A program made the position numbers and the translations under genes. DNA of 64,000 bases. It comes from Streptomyces violaceoruber. GTDB lineage: Bacteria; Actinomycetota; Actinomycetes; Streptomycetales; Streptomycetaceae. Every line of letters starts with the position of its first letter. Position 1 is the first letter of the stretch. Positions 26,328-34,948 of the stretch are shown here, one piece after another. A model generated the notes under the pieces. The model had not been told where the DNA came from, ran no database searches, and saw only the letters and a program-made list of their open reading frames with translations. Location: positions 186,001 through 250,000 of the forward strand of contig JODI01000001.1 of NCBI GenBank assembly GCA_000720805.1, read 5' to 3'.

Positions 26328-27188
26328 GTGTCATCGGAGCCCGTGTCTCCGGAGCCCGCCTCACTGAAGCCCGCGTCACCGGAAGCCGCGTCTCCGGAAC
26401 CCGGGGACGAGTTCTCCCGCGTGCTCGACCGCGTCCTGCTCGGCGGCGCACCGACGTCCTCGCTGCGCCCGGTCCGCGTGGCCTCGGCGGTCGACGAGGT
26501 CTCCGACCGGCTGCTCACCGCGATCGCCGTCGGGGACTTCCTGCCGGGCGAACGGCTGCCGCCCGAACGCGAGCTCACCGGGCTGCTCCAGGTGAGCCGC
26601 CCCACCGTGCGCGAGGCCGTCGCCCGCCTGCAGGCCCTGGGTGTCGTCGAGACCCGGCGTGGCCGCAACGGGGGAGCCTTCGTCCGCGACAGCTGGACCG
26701 CGTCCTCCGGGGCCGCGGTCCGCCGTACGCTGCTGCCCCGGTGGGAGGAGTTCGAGCAGCTCTTCGACCTGCGGGGTCTGGTGGAAGGCATGGTGGCCGC
26801 GACGGCCGCCCGGCGCCGCAAGCCCGAGGACCTGGAGCCGATGCGCGAGGCACTGGCCGCCCACCTCTCCGCGAGCAGCCCCCGCGAGGAACAGGCCGCC
26901 GACAGCGCGTTCCACCGGAGCATCTGCGCGGCCACCCACAACCCGCAGATCGCCCTGCTCAGCCGGGACCTGCTGACCCGGATCAGCCTCGGCTTCCCGG
27001 TCGAGCCCTGGGGCCGGGGCGAGCGGACCCACTTCCACCGGGCCGGTGAGGGGCACACGGCCCTGTACGAGGCCATCGCGGCGGGCGAGCCGGAGCGCGC
27101 GGAGGAGATCGCCCGGGAGCACTTCATGATCAGCGCCGGGATGATCCGGGACGTACTGGCCCGCGTCCGGGCCGCGGAGTCACCCTGA
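26328..27188 (+). CDS. GntR/FadR-family transcriptional regulator
   Basis: 286 residues from the GTG at 26328. The winged helix is at about residues 50-110 (GERLPPERELTGLLQVSRPTVREA), followed by an FCD ligand-binding domain (FDLRGLVEGMVAATAARRR, DSAFHRSICAATHNPQI, HFHRAGEGHTALYEAIAAG). The N terminus is a run of degenerate pentapeptides of form S-P-E-P-x that continues upstream of 26328 in the same frame to about 26286. The true start may therefore be further 5', for example a CTG at 26268 behind GGGGAGGA. It is divergent from the pip-opp operon, its probable target, and ends before a strong hairpin. Confidence 0.88.
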   Translation: MSSEPVSPEPASLKPASPEAASPEPGDEFSRVLDRVLLGGAPTSSLRPVRVASAVDEVSDRLLTAIAVGDFLPGERLPPERELTGLLQVSRPTVREAVARLQALGVVETRRGRNGGAFVRDSWTASSGAAVRRTLLPRWEEFEQLFDLRGLVEGMVAATAARRRKPEDLEPMREALAAHLSASSPREEQAADSAFHRSICAATHNPQIALLSRDLLTRISLGFPVEPWGRGERTHFHRAGEGHTALYEAIAAGEPERAEEIAREHFMISAGMIRDVLARVRAAESP

Positions 27189-27209
27189 CCACATCACCCG
27201 CTCGCGGTC

Positions 27210-27241
27210 CCGCCGGCCGACGAGTGCGCCGGCCGGCGGGG
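27210..27241. terminator. Bidirectional hairpin terminator
   Basis: Perfect 11-bp stem (CCCGCCGGCCG at 27210-27220, complement at 27231-27241) with a 10-nt loop, between the converging GntR and acyltransferase genes. Confidence 0.75.
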
Positions 27242-27325
27242 TACGGCGGCAGGGAGTACCGGTTGCGCCACAACGGGCTCGTACCGTCCCGGTTCGCCCA
27301 TGCGCTGGGAGTGACGCGGTGTGCC

Positions 27326-28468
27326 TCAGCCTCGGGCGGGTTCCGCGGCCTCGGTCCGGCGGAACGCCCAGTCCGTCCGCGGCTCCACCACGAACCGGAA
27401 GACCCGCCGTACGGGCGGGGTGCACAGCACGGTCACGACCGTGGCGGCCACGACGGTGACGGTGATCTCGCCGAGCGGCCCATGGACCCAGGCGGGCCCG
27501 TACCAGCCAAAGAACTTGGCGCCCTGGGCCACGAATCCGTGCAGCAGATAGCCGTAGAGCGTGCCCGCGCCCAGCGCCGTGAACCAGGTGCGCCGGCCGG
27601 GCACCCAGGAGAGGAAGCAGGCGACCAGCAGCAGGGAACACCCGAAGAGCGCCAGCGTCATCACGGGACCGGCCCAGGCGGGTGCGCCCAGTTCCACGGC
27701 ACTGTCGTCGTGGAAGAACCAGGCACCGGCCATCCGCGGTACCGCCCAGTACGCCACGGCGAGCGCGCCGGCGAACACCGGCACCGCCAGCAGGCGTACC
27801 CGCCGGCGACGCACCAGCCGGAAGTGCTCCGGCTTCAGGCACAGGCCCAGCACGAAGTACGGCAGGAACTGCAGGGTGCGCTGCAGGGCGAGATCGTCGC
27901 CGATCGGCGCCACGGTGGCCAGCGCGGCGATGGCGAGAGCCACGGGGAGCGGCCACCGCAGGGTCCGCCACAGCGGGGTGGTCAGCCGCCAGATGAACAA
28001 CGCCGCCAGGAACCAGGTCAGATACAGCGGGTCCAGCAGACTGATCGGACGGTCGGGGGCGCTGTCGGTCCATCGGGTGTAGAGGGTGTACGCCGTCTCG
28101 AACACCACGTACGGCACGACCAGTTGGGTCACCAGCCGCCTGATCCGGTCCGGGCTGCCGTCCCAACTCCGTGAGAAGTAGCCGGAGATGATGATGAACG
28201 CCGGCATATGGAAGGCGTAGACGAACATGTAGAGCGCGCTGGCCGCCCTGCTGCCGTCCCGCAACGGCTCCCACGCGTGTCCCGCCGCGACCAGCACGAT
28301 GGTGAGGTACTTGGCGTTGTCGAAGAACGCGTCGCGCTGCTTCGCCGGCCCGGCGGCGGCCCGGGTCGGCGAAGGCGTCGCTCTCGACTCCGACGGCGGC
28401 CTTTCGGGAGGCGGAGCGACGGTGCTGGTGTCACCGGCAGTGACGGTGGTGGTGTCGCGGTGAGGCAT
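27326..28468 (-). CDS. Membrane acyltransferase (acyltransferase-3 family)
   Basis: 380 residues: a ~45-residue hydrophilic N terminus, then about ten membrane helices. The family motif is FFDNAKYLTIVLVAAGHAWEP, with the catalytic His of the D-x3-R/K...GH pattern, and HMPAFIIISGYFSRS follows. Such enzymes transfer acetyl or other acyl groups to sugars of surface or secreted polymers. It sits next to a FemAB/CelD-like transferase and a processive glycosyltransferase, so decoration of an exopolysaccharide is plausible. Confidence 0.85.
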   Translation of the reverse strand: MPHRDTTTVTAGDTSTVAPPPERPPSESRATPSPTRAAAGPAKQRDAFFDNAKYLTIVLVAAGHAWEPLRDGSRAASALYMFVYAFHMPAFIIISGYFSRSWDGSPDRIRRLVTQLVVPYVVFETAYTLYTRWTDSAPDRPISLLDPLYLTWFLAALFIWRLTTPLWRTLRWPLPVALAIAALATVAPIGDDLALQRTLQFLPYFVLGLCLKPEHFRLVRRRRVRLLAVPVFAGALAVAYWAVPRMAGAWFFHDDSAVELGAPAWAGPVMTLALFGCSLLLVACFLSWVPGRRTWFTALGAGTLYGYLLHGFVAQGAKFFGWYGPAWVHGPLGEITVTVVAATVVTVLCTPPVRRVFRFVVEPRTDWAFRRTEAAEPARG

Positions 28469-28551
28469 CCGGAGCGCTTGACCGACTTGGGATGCCGTAA
28501 ACCTCCGCGGGGCACGTTGTGGCGCACCTCATAGGAGGATCGCGTGATCGC

Positions 28552-29685
28552 TCAGCGGGCCGGGGACCGAGTCCGGTCCGGGCCGGACCGGGCCGAGGAA
28601 CGCAGCGTCCCGACCGTCTTCAGCAGCCGGTCGGCCGGGTCGCGCAGGGTCGGATGCGCCAGGACCGTGTTCCGCAGCCCGCGCACCGGCCTGCGCCACA
28701 GCTTGTGCGCCGCCGCCACCGGGTGGGGCCGGACCGCGAACCCCTCGCCGACCCGCAGTTCGCGGGTCTTGAGCCAGTCCTTCCACTCCTTGTCGCCGCG
28801 TCCCAGGTCCATCAGCCGTACGCCCTCCCGGGCCGCCGCCTCGGCCATCCGCAGATGCATGATCAACCCGGGGGAGTAATAGCTGAGCTCGGGGTCGTAC
28901 GCGGTGAACCAGGCCGCGAACACCGTGCGTGACGTCGGCCCGAAGTGGGCGGCCACCGGCCGGTCCCCGGCGTACAGCACCGACAGCACGCCGAAGAAGT
29001 GCTCCTCGCGGACGTGGAAGAGATGGTTCACCAGGTCGACGATCCAGGGCCGCGCGAACCGGTCCATCCGTCCGGTCCTGCGGTACTGCGCGGACTTCCA
29101 CCGCATCAGCGTGCGCAGCACCGCCGGGTCCCGCTCGTCGTAGACGAACCGCATCTCACCCAGGTCACGCCCCAGGCGGCGCTCCTTCTTCAGGGTCGTC
29201 TTCGCCAGCCCCGGATACGTGCCGCGCAGCCACTTCGCGTAGTCGTCGCCGCCGGGCTCCAGGTCGATCACCGGAGAGGCGAAGGTTCCGGTGACATGCC
29301 TGCCGAACGGCTTCTGCTCCTCGACGAGATGGTCGAACTCGAAGATGGACAGCCCACAGGCCCGCAGCAGTTCGTCGGAGTCCCAGGTGACCCCGGGTCT
29401 GTGGACGAGGGCCTGGCAGTCGGACAGGCCGAGACCGATGGCCCGGCCGACGCCCAGGGCGTTGCGTTCGAACGGGAAGAACCCCACGGGCTCCCCGCCC
29501 TCGCGCAGGATCGCCACCCGCGCCCCGCCGCGGTGTCTGCCGACCCCCATGGCGAACTCCGGTGCCAGGAAGGGGTTGGCGTACACGGGTGATTCGTCCA
29601 TCGCCCGATGCCAGGCCTCGCGCAGCGAGGCGTCCAGTTCGCCGGTTCTGTGAACCGTCATGTCCAGTCTGCTCGTGGTGCGCAT
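28552..29685 (-). CDS. GNAT/FemAB-like acyltransferase (CelD/BioF2-like domain)
   Basis: 377 residues. The middle part (about 155-300) has the double-GNAT CelD-like fold: YPGLAKTTLKKERRL, FVYDERDPAVLRTLMRWKSAQYRRTG, then HFGPTSRTVFAAWFTAYDPELSYYSPG and LMDLGRGDKEWKDWLKT. This family adds amino-acyl or acyl groups to peptidoglycan or exopolysaccharide and often sits beside polysaccharide synthases. It is divergent from the GT2 gene with a 314-bp gap. Substrate unknown. Confidence 0.82.
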   Translation of the reverse strand: MRTTSRLDMTVHRTGELDASLREAWHRAMDESPVYANPFLAPEFAMGVGRHRGGARVAILREGGEPVGFFPFERNALGVGRAIGLGLSDCQALVHRPGVTWDSDELLRACGLSIFEFDHLVEEQKPFGRHVTGTFASPVIDLEPGGDDYAKWLRGTYPGLAKTTLKKERRLGRDLGEMRFVYDERDPAVLRTLMRWKSAQYRRTGRMDRFARPWIVDLVNHLFHVREEHFFGVLSVLYAGDRPVAAHFGPTSRTVFAAWFTAYDPELSYYSPGLIMHLRMAEAAAREGVRLMDLGRGDKEWKDWLKTRELRVGEGFAVRPHPVAAAHKLWRRPVRGLRNTVLAHPTLRDPADRLLKTVGTLRSSARSGPDRTRSPAR

Positions 29686-29850
29686 GCGCGACCGCTCCCC
29701 CCCGGAATGCCGAAATGTTCGGCAAGGATCAAACGTCGCGAAACAGCACGCACGCTGTCAAGGTGTCTGCGGCAACGGGTGATCCTCGTCTGCTGTGAGC
29801 CTCACCGATCACGCCACGAGAGGGCAGGACCGCGTCTAGACTCGCGCCCC
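29686..29850. other. Divergent promoter region of the surface-polymer locus
   Basis: Contains a TAGACT -10-like element (29836-29841) 9 bp before an ATG at 29851. That spacing would start transcription at the ATG, as in actinobacterial leaderless mRNAs. No clear -35 or operator was found, and no other gene is seen in the stretch. Confidence 0.4.
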
Positions 29851-30003
29851 ATGCGTCACACAAGCCCCATCCGGCAGTGGAAGAAGCCGTCCTCCCTCCT
29901 CACGCGCTCCGGCGCCGGCGGCGGGAGAAGAAACGCGCCTCTGCCGTATGCCGGCGGGGCTGTTCCCGGGGCATCTCCCGGGCCGGCGGGTGATGTTCCG
30001 TGA
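29851..30003 (+). CDS. Possible 50-residue upstream ORF coupled to the GT2 gene
   Basis: ATG at 29851 to TGA at 30001-30003; the product begins MRHTSPIRQWKK and is basic and Gly/Pro-rich, with no known domain. The stop overlaps the GTG of the next gene (GTGA), which would couple translation. A TAGACT element is placed for a leaderless start. It may be a regulatory leader peptide or a chance ORF in GC-rich DNA. Confidence 0.35.
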   Translation: MRHTSPIRQWKKPSSLLTRSGAGGGRRNAPLPYAGGAVPGASPGPAGDVP

Positions 30004-32081
30004 GGGGCCGCCACAAGCACTCCCGCGACCCGCGCGCGCACTGGCTGTTGCTGATCCTCGTTCTCCCGGCGATGTTCGCGGCCCTGCTGTTCGAAGGCTG
30101 GAGCAACCACGAGGTCGACGCCGCGAAGACGCGCTCCCCCTGCACCTCACCCGCCCCGGACGCGGTGGCCGGCGGAAACGGCCCGGTGATCGGCATCAAC
30201 CGCAACGGGATCCAGACCGCCGCCATGCCCGCCCGCACCGTCGCGCTCACCTTCGACGGCGGCCCGGACCCGGTGTGGACCCCGCGCCTGCTCGACCTGC
30301 TGCGCAGCCGCCGCGCGCACGCCACCTTCTTCCTCTACGGCGCCCAGGCCGCCCGCCACCCCGACCTGGTCCGGCGAATCCGCGCCGAGGGCCACGAGAT
30401 CGGCTCGAACACGTACACCGGTGCCGTCCTCGGCGAGGCCTCGCCCGCTCGCTTCACCGCCGAACTCGACCTGACCCAGGCTGCGTTGGCGGGCACCGTG
30501 AACCTGCACACCACCCTGCTGCGGATGCCGCGCACCACCTCGCCGGACACGCTGTGCGGCCGTCAGTGGCAGGCGGCACGACAGGCCACCGCCCGCGGCT
30601 ATGTCCTGGTCACCGCCGACAAGGCCGCCCGCAAACCGGCGCAGGGACTGGTCCGGCAGTTCAGCCAGACCGAGACCGCCTACCAGGAGACCCGCAAGCT
30701 CCTCGGCGACCGCGGCGTCGACCGCTTCACCACCGTGTCCGACGGGCTCGGCCTCACCCCGTACACACCGGTGCGGGCCGTCGCCCGCTGGCAGGGCACC
30801 GCCCTGATCTGGGGCACCGCTCTCGGTCGCGGTTTCTCGCACGCCATGACCTGGGTCCTCGGGATCGCCGGTGGCCTCGGCGTCCTGCGCCTGGCCGGGC
30901 TCGCCTTCTTCGCCCGCGCCCATGTCCGACGGCTGGAACGCTTCCGGCCCGGCGCGCCCTGGATGCGGGAGGTGACGGAACCGGTGACGGTGCTCGTCCC
31001 GGCGTACAACGAGGAGGCAGGCATCGCCTCCACGGTGTACTCGCTCCTGGAGTCCACCCACCGCGACCTGCAGATCATCGTGATCGACGACGGCTCCACG
31101 GACCGTACGGCCGAGATCGCCGCCGCGATCGACGACCCGCGCGTGGAGGTGATCCGCCAGCCCAACGCGGGCAAGGCCGCCGCCCTCAACACCGGTCTGG
31201 CACAGGCCCGGCACGCCATCATCGTCATGGTCGACGCCGACACCGTCTTCGAACCGGACGCCGTGCACCGGCTGATCCAGCCGCTGGCGCATCCGGCCGT
31301 CGGCGCGGTCAGCGGCAACACCAAGGTCGGCAACCGGCGCGGTCTGCTCGCCAAGTGGCAGCACCTGGAGTACTGCTTCGGCTTCAACCTCGACCGGCGG
31401 ATGTTCGAGGTCCTGGAGTGCATGACGACCGTCCCCGGTGCCATCGGCGCCTTCCGCCGGGACGCGCTGCTCGGCGTCGGCGGGGTCAGCGACGACACCC
31501 TCGCCGAGGACACCGACCTCACGATGGCCCTGTGGCGGGCCGGCTGGCGGGTGCTCTACGAGGAGTCCGCCATCGCCTGGACCGAAGTGCCCACCTCGCT
31601 GCGGCAGTTGTGGCGACAGCGCTATCGCTGGTGCTACGGCACCATCCAGGCCATGGGCAAACACCGCGGCGCCGTCCTGGGCGTCGGCACGGCCGGACGC
31701 TTCGGCCGCCGCGGACTGACCTACCTCGCGCTCTTCCAGGTCGTCCTCCCGCTGCTGGCGCCGGTCATCGACGTCTACGCCCTGTACGGCGTGCTGTTCC
31801 TCGACCCGCTGCAGTCGGCCGGCGTCTGGTTCGCCTTCCTCGCCGTCCAACTGGTCAGCGCCGGGTACGCGTTGCGGCTGGACGGGGAGCGACGCCGGGC
31901 CCTGTGGTCGATGCCGCTGCAGATCTTCGTCTACCGGCAGCTGATGTACCTGGTCGTCATCCAGTCCGTGGTCGCCCTGCTGCTGGGCAGCCGACTGAGG
32001 TGGCAGCGCATGAAGCGCTCCGGCACCGCGGCTGAACAGATCGGCGGTCCCGCCCCGTACAAGAGCGTGCCGACGAGATGA
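30000..32081 (+). CDS. Processive GT2 glycosyltransferase with degenerate N-terminal polysaccharide-deacetylase (NodB) domain
   Basis: 693 residues. A membrane helix at about 14-31 precedes an outside NodB-like domain (about 75-260), a second helix (283-305), a cytoplasmic GT2 domain (about 328-560) and C-terminal helices. The GT2 has DDGS (363-366), DAD (412-414), ED (503-504) and QRYRW (540-544), the full set for a processive synthase of the NodC/PgaC/HasA type. The NodB metal site is lost: TFDGGP in place of TFDDGP (Gly87), and SNTYTG in place of a S-H-T-x-x-H motif (Asn137, Gly141). The polymer is therefore probably made without deacetylation by this domain. The GTG start is the first possible after an in-frame stop. 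Confidence 0.9.
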   Translation: MRGRHKHSRDPRAHWLLLILVLPAMFAALLFEGWSNHEVDAAKTRSPCTSPAPDAVAGGNGPVIGINRNGIQTAAMPARTVALTFDGGPDPVWTPRLLDLLRSRRAHATFFLYGAQAARHPDLVRRIRAEGHEIGSNTYTGAVLGEASPARFTAELDLTQAALAGTVNLHTTLLRMPRTTSPDTLCGRQWQAARQATARGYVLVTADKAARKPAQGLVRQFSQTETAYQETRKLLGDRGVDRFTTVSDGLGLTPYTPVRAVARWQGTALIWGTALGRGFSHAMTWVLGIAGGLGVLRLAGLAFFARAHVRRLERFRPGAPWMREVTEPVTVLVPAYNEEAGIASTVYSLLESTHRDLQIIVIDDGSTDRTAEIAAAIDDPRVEVIRQPNAGKAAALNTGLAQARHAIIVMVDADTVFEPDAVHRLIQPLAHPAVGAVSGNTKVGNRRGLLAKWQHLEYCFGFNLDRRMFEVLECMTTVPGAIGAFRRDALLGVGGVSDDTLAEDTDLTMALWRAGWRVLYEESAIAWTEVPTSLRQLWRQRYRWCYGTIQAMGKHRGAVLGVGTAGRFGRRGLTYLALFQVVLPLLAPVIDVYALYGVLFLDPLQSAGVWFAFLAVQLVSAGYALRLDGERRRALWSMPLQIFVYRQLMYLVVIQSVVALLLGSRLRWQRMKRSGTAAEQIGGPAPYKSVPTR

Positions 32082-32111
32082 TCCCGACGCTCCGAGGGGC
32101 TGAAAAGGCCG

Positions 32112-33599
32112 ATGGACGACTGGACCGACCACCCGAAGGGCACCGCCCCGCATGACAGCACGACCACTGGCCCCGGGCACGCCGGTACGCCCGGCTCGGC
32201 GCAGGCCGACCTGGCTCACCCTGTACGAGCCGATGTGCCGGGGCCGGTACACGCCGGTACGCCCGGTCCGGCACACGTCGGTATGTCAGGTCCGTGGCAT
32301 GACGGCATGACCGGTCCGGCACACGTCGGTATGTCAGGTCCGTGGCATGACGGCATGACCGGTCCGGCACACGCCGGTACGCCCGGCGCCGGGCACGTCG
32401 CCATGACCGGTCAGCCGGACGTCGGCGCGAGCGGCCCGGCACCGGCCGGGGGGACCCGTCCGGCACACGCCGGCGCGGGCCGGGCGGTGCCCTACGCGCC
32501 GCCGCCCTCGACGCGCACGGCACCGCTGCCCGGAATGCCCTCACCCGCCCCGCCCGGCCGCACCGGCGAGGAAAGCCGCCCCGAACGCGGCAGCAGAGTT
32601 CCCCGCGCGCGTCCCTCCCGGCGCCGCCGGGCCGTGCGGGCGGCGGTCCTCCTGCTGAGCGGGCTGCTCGTCACCTGCGCCGGAACGTACGTGTGGGCCG
32701 GCAACCGGCTCGACCAGCAGGTCGACCTCGGCGCGCTCACCGACCGCGCGGCCCCGGGCAAGGGCACCAACTACCTCGTCGTGGGTTCCGACAGCCGCGA
32801 GGGACTGTCCTCGCAGGACAGGAAGAACCTGAACACCGGCTCGGCGCAGGGCCGTCGTACGGACTCCATGATCCTGCTGCACACCGGTGCCGGCGGCACC
32901 ACGATGCTGAGCCTGCCGCGCGACTCGTGGGTGACCCTCCCGCCGTACGTCGATCCCGGCACCGGCAGGAACTACCGTGCCGCACCCAACAAACTGAACG
33001 CCGCGTTCTCCCTGGGCGGCCCGGAGCTCCTCGTCCGCACCGTGGAGCGCAACACCGGAGTGCACATCGACCATTACGCCGAGATCGGCTTCGCGGGGTT
33101 CGTCGGGGTGGTGGACGCGGTCGGCGGCGTGGACCTGTGCCTCGACCGACCCATCAAGGACAAGGCCTCGGGGGCGAACCTGCCCCGGGGCTGCCAGACC
33201 CTCGACGGCGCGGACGCGCTCGCGTTCGTCCGGCAGCGCAAGCAGGAGGCCCAGGGCGACCTGGGCCGCACCCGCAACCAGCAGAAGTTCCTGACCGCCC
33301 TCGCCGCCAAGGCGGCGACCCCGGGCACCCTTCTCGACCCGGCCAAGTCCGTCCCGGCGGTCTCCGCCGGCCTCGACACGCTCGTCGTGGACAAGGACAC
33401 CGGCCTGCCGCAGCTCATGTCCCTGTTCCAGGCGATGCGCGGCGTGACCGGCGGTGGCAGGCAGCTCAACGTGCCCGTCTCCAACCCGAACCTCACCACG
33501 TCCAAGGGCAGCGCCGTGCAGTGGGACGCGGCCCGCGCCCGGAAACTGTTCGACGAACTCAGGCAGGACCGTCCGGTGACCGTCCCGCGCCAGAACTGA
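32112..33599 (+). CDS. LytR-CpsA-Psr (LCP) family protein with N-terminal octapeptide repeats
   Basis: 495 residues. A cytoplasmic N terminus of ~170 residues holds about ten degenerate octapeptides of form G-P-x-H-x-G-x-x, then a membrane helix at about 175-196 and an external LCP domain (219 to about 400). LCP markers are NYLVVGSDSR, RRTDSMILLH, SLPRDSWV, INLNAAF-like KLNAAFSLGG, and FVRQRK with conserved arginines. LCP proteins transfer lipid-linked polymers onto peptidoglycan. Being 30 bp downstream of the GT2 gene, it may attach the polymer that enzyme makes. The repeat-rich cytoplasmic extension is unusual. Confidence 0.92.
   Translation: MDDWTDHPKGTAPHDSTTTGPGHAGTPGSAQADLAHPVRADVPGPVHAGTPGPAHVGMSGPWHDGMTGPAHVGMSGPWHDGMTGPAHAGTPGAGHVAMTGQPDVGASGPAPAGGTRPAHAGAGRAVPYAPPPSTRTAPLPGMPSPAPPGRTGEESRPERGSRVPRARPSRRRRAVRAAVLLLSGLLVTCAGTYVWAGNRLDQQVDLGALTDRAAPGKGTNYLVVGSDSREGLSSQDRKNLNTGSAQGRRTDSMILLHTGAGGTTMLSLPRDSWVTLPPYVDPGTGRNYRAAPNKLNAAFSLGGPELLVRTVERNTGVHIDHYAEIGFAGFVGVVDAVGGVDLCLDRPIKDKASGANLPRGCQTLDGADALAFVRQRKQEAQGDLGRTRNQQKFLTALAAKAATPGTLLDPAKSVPAVSAGLDTLVVDKDTGLPQLMSLFQAMRGVTGGGRQLNVPVSNPNLTTSKGSAVQWDAARARKLFDELRQDRPVTVPRQN
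32265..32360 (+). repeat. Two perfect 48-bp tandem repeats inside the LCP gene
   Basis: Copy 1 at 32265-32312 and copy 2 at 32313-32360 are identical; a partial third copy starts at 32361, and diverged 24-bp half-units flank both sides. Each unit encodes two octapeptides, GPAHVGMS and GPWHDGMT. Perfect identity implies recent slippage or expansion. Confidence 0.9.
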
Positions 33600-33606
33600 C
33601 CGGGGC

Positions 33607-34836
33607 CTAGAGGAAAGGCGTCCCCGCGTTCAGCCCCGACAGGACCCTGCCGTACAGCTCCAGGTTGGTGGCCGGGTTCACGAAGGAGTGCAGACTCAGG
33701 GCGTGCAGATCACGCACCGCCCGCTGCACGGGCACCTCCCGGCGCAGCGAGGAGGCTCCGGAGGCCGACGAGATCAAGTCGACGGCCTCCTTGCACAGCC
33801 GGGTCGCATAGCCGCTCTGCGCCCGGATCCGAGCCCGTTCCTCCACGCTGTACGGCTCGCCGCTCGCGGCCCGGGACTCGATCAGGGCGACGAACTCGGC
33901 GGTCAGCGACTCGGCGCAGGAGAGCTTCATCGCCGCCTCGGCCACCTGCAGATGGGTCACGGCCGCCTCGTGCTGCCGCTCGTGGAAGGTGTAGGTGATG
34001 CCCCGCCGGTGGATCCGCTCGGTGAACTCCGCCAGCGCCGACCGGGCCAGACCCAGCGCGGTCGGCATGGTCCAGGCACAGAACAGCAGCAGGACGGGCA
34101 TCCCGTAGAACGGGTCGTCGGTGTTGGCCTTCGAGGGGAACTCACCGCCGAGTAGGGGCCCGACCCGCGGGACCCGGTGCGCTGGCACGACGACGTCCCG
34201 CGCGACGACACTGTTGCTGCCGCTGCCGGCCAGACCCGAGGCGTACCAGTCGTCGAGGACCTCCAGTTCGGCCATGGGGACGGCGGTCCACAGCACCTCG
34301 GGCCGTCCGTCGGCCGAGGGGAGCCGGGCCGTCAACAGGTGCCAGTCGGCGTCCTGGCAGCCGGTCGCGAAGCCGGAGGTGCCGTTCACGACATAGCCGT
34401 CGCCGGTGGCGACCGCGGTGGCGTCCGGGATGAGGGTGCCGCTCACCCGTACGTCCGGACTGGTGAAGATCTCGTCCTGCGCCTCGTCGGGGAAGAGCGC
34501 CGCGATGAACGCGCAGCCGGCCTGGATGGACGCCATGAAGGCGGTCGAACCGCAGGCGGCGGCGATCTCGGTCAGCGTGTCGACCTGGGTGCGCAGCCGG
34601 CTCTGGTAACCGCCGTACCGCCGGGGGACGTTCATCCGGTGGACGCCGGCCGCGGACAGGGCCCTGACGACCTCGCCGGTGACCCTCCGCCGCTGTTCGG
34701 TGCGCAGGGCGTGCTCCCGGATGAGGGGACGGATCGCCCGTACCCGCTCGACCAACTCGGCGTCGGAGCGAGGTACGTCCGAGCCAGGTGCGTCGGAGCC
34801 ACCTGCGTCGGAACCTGGTGCTGAGGACGGAGCCAT
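33607..34836 (-). CDS. Acyl-CoA dehydrogenase-fold flavin monooxygenase-like protein
   Basis: 409 residues from the ATG at 34836 with GGAGG 6 nt upstream; an upstream in-frame start lacks such a site. The fold is acyl-CoA dehydrogenase type (GGYQSRLRTQVDTLTEIAAACGSTAFM, SGTLIPDATA, GFATGCQDADWHLL, LAGSGSNSVVARDVVVPAHRV) and is closest in style to two-component FADH2-dependent monooxygenases (HsaA/HpaB C-terminal type) rather than fatty-acid dehydrogenases. No flavin reductase gene is adjacent. The first 20 residues are Ser/Gly/Asp-rich repeats. Confidence 0.8.
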   Translation of the reverse strand: MAPSSAPGSDAGGSDAPGSDVPRSDAELVERVRAIRPLIREHALRTEQRRRVTGEVVRALSAAGVHRMNVPRRYGGYQSRLRTQVDTLTEIAAACGSTAFMASIQAGCAFIAALFPDEAQDEIFTSPDVRVSGTLIPDATAVATGDGYVVNGTSGFATGCQDADWHLLTARLPSADGRPEVLWTAVPMAELEVLDDWYASGLAGSGSNSVVARDVVVPAHRVPRVGPLLGGEFPSKANTDDPFYGMPVLLLFCAWTMPTALGLARSALAEFTERIHRRGITYTFHERQHEAAVTHLQVAEAAMKLSCAESLTAEFVALIESRAASGEPYSVEERARIRAQSGYATRLCKEAVDLISSASGASSLRREVPVQRAVRDLHALSLHSFVNPATNLELYGRVLSGLNAGTPFL

Positions 34837-34948
34837 GGCGGACCTCCGGACACGACGGGGTCCCTCACCGTGACGCGGATCCACCAACGTGTCAACGTCC
34901 CGCACCCCGATGGCCGACACCCAACGGGCCGAACAGTGACGGGAGTTG

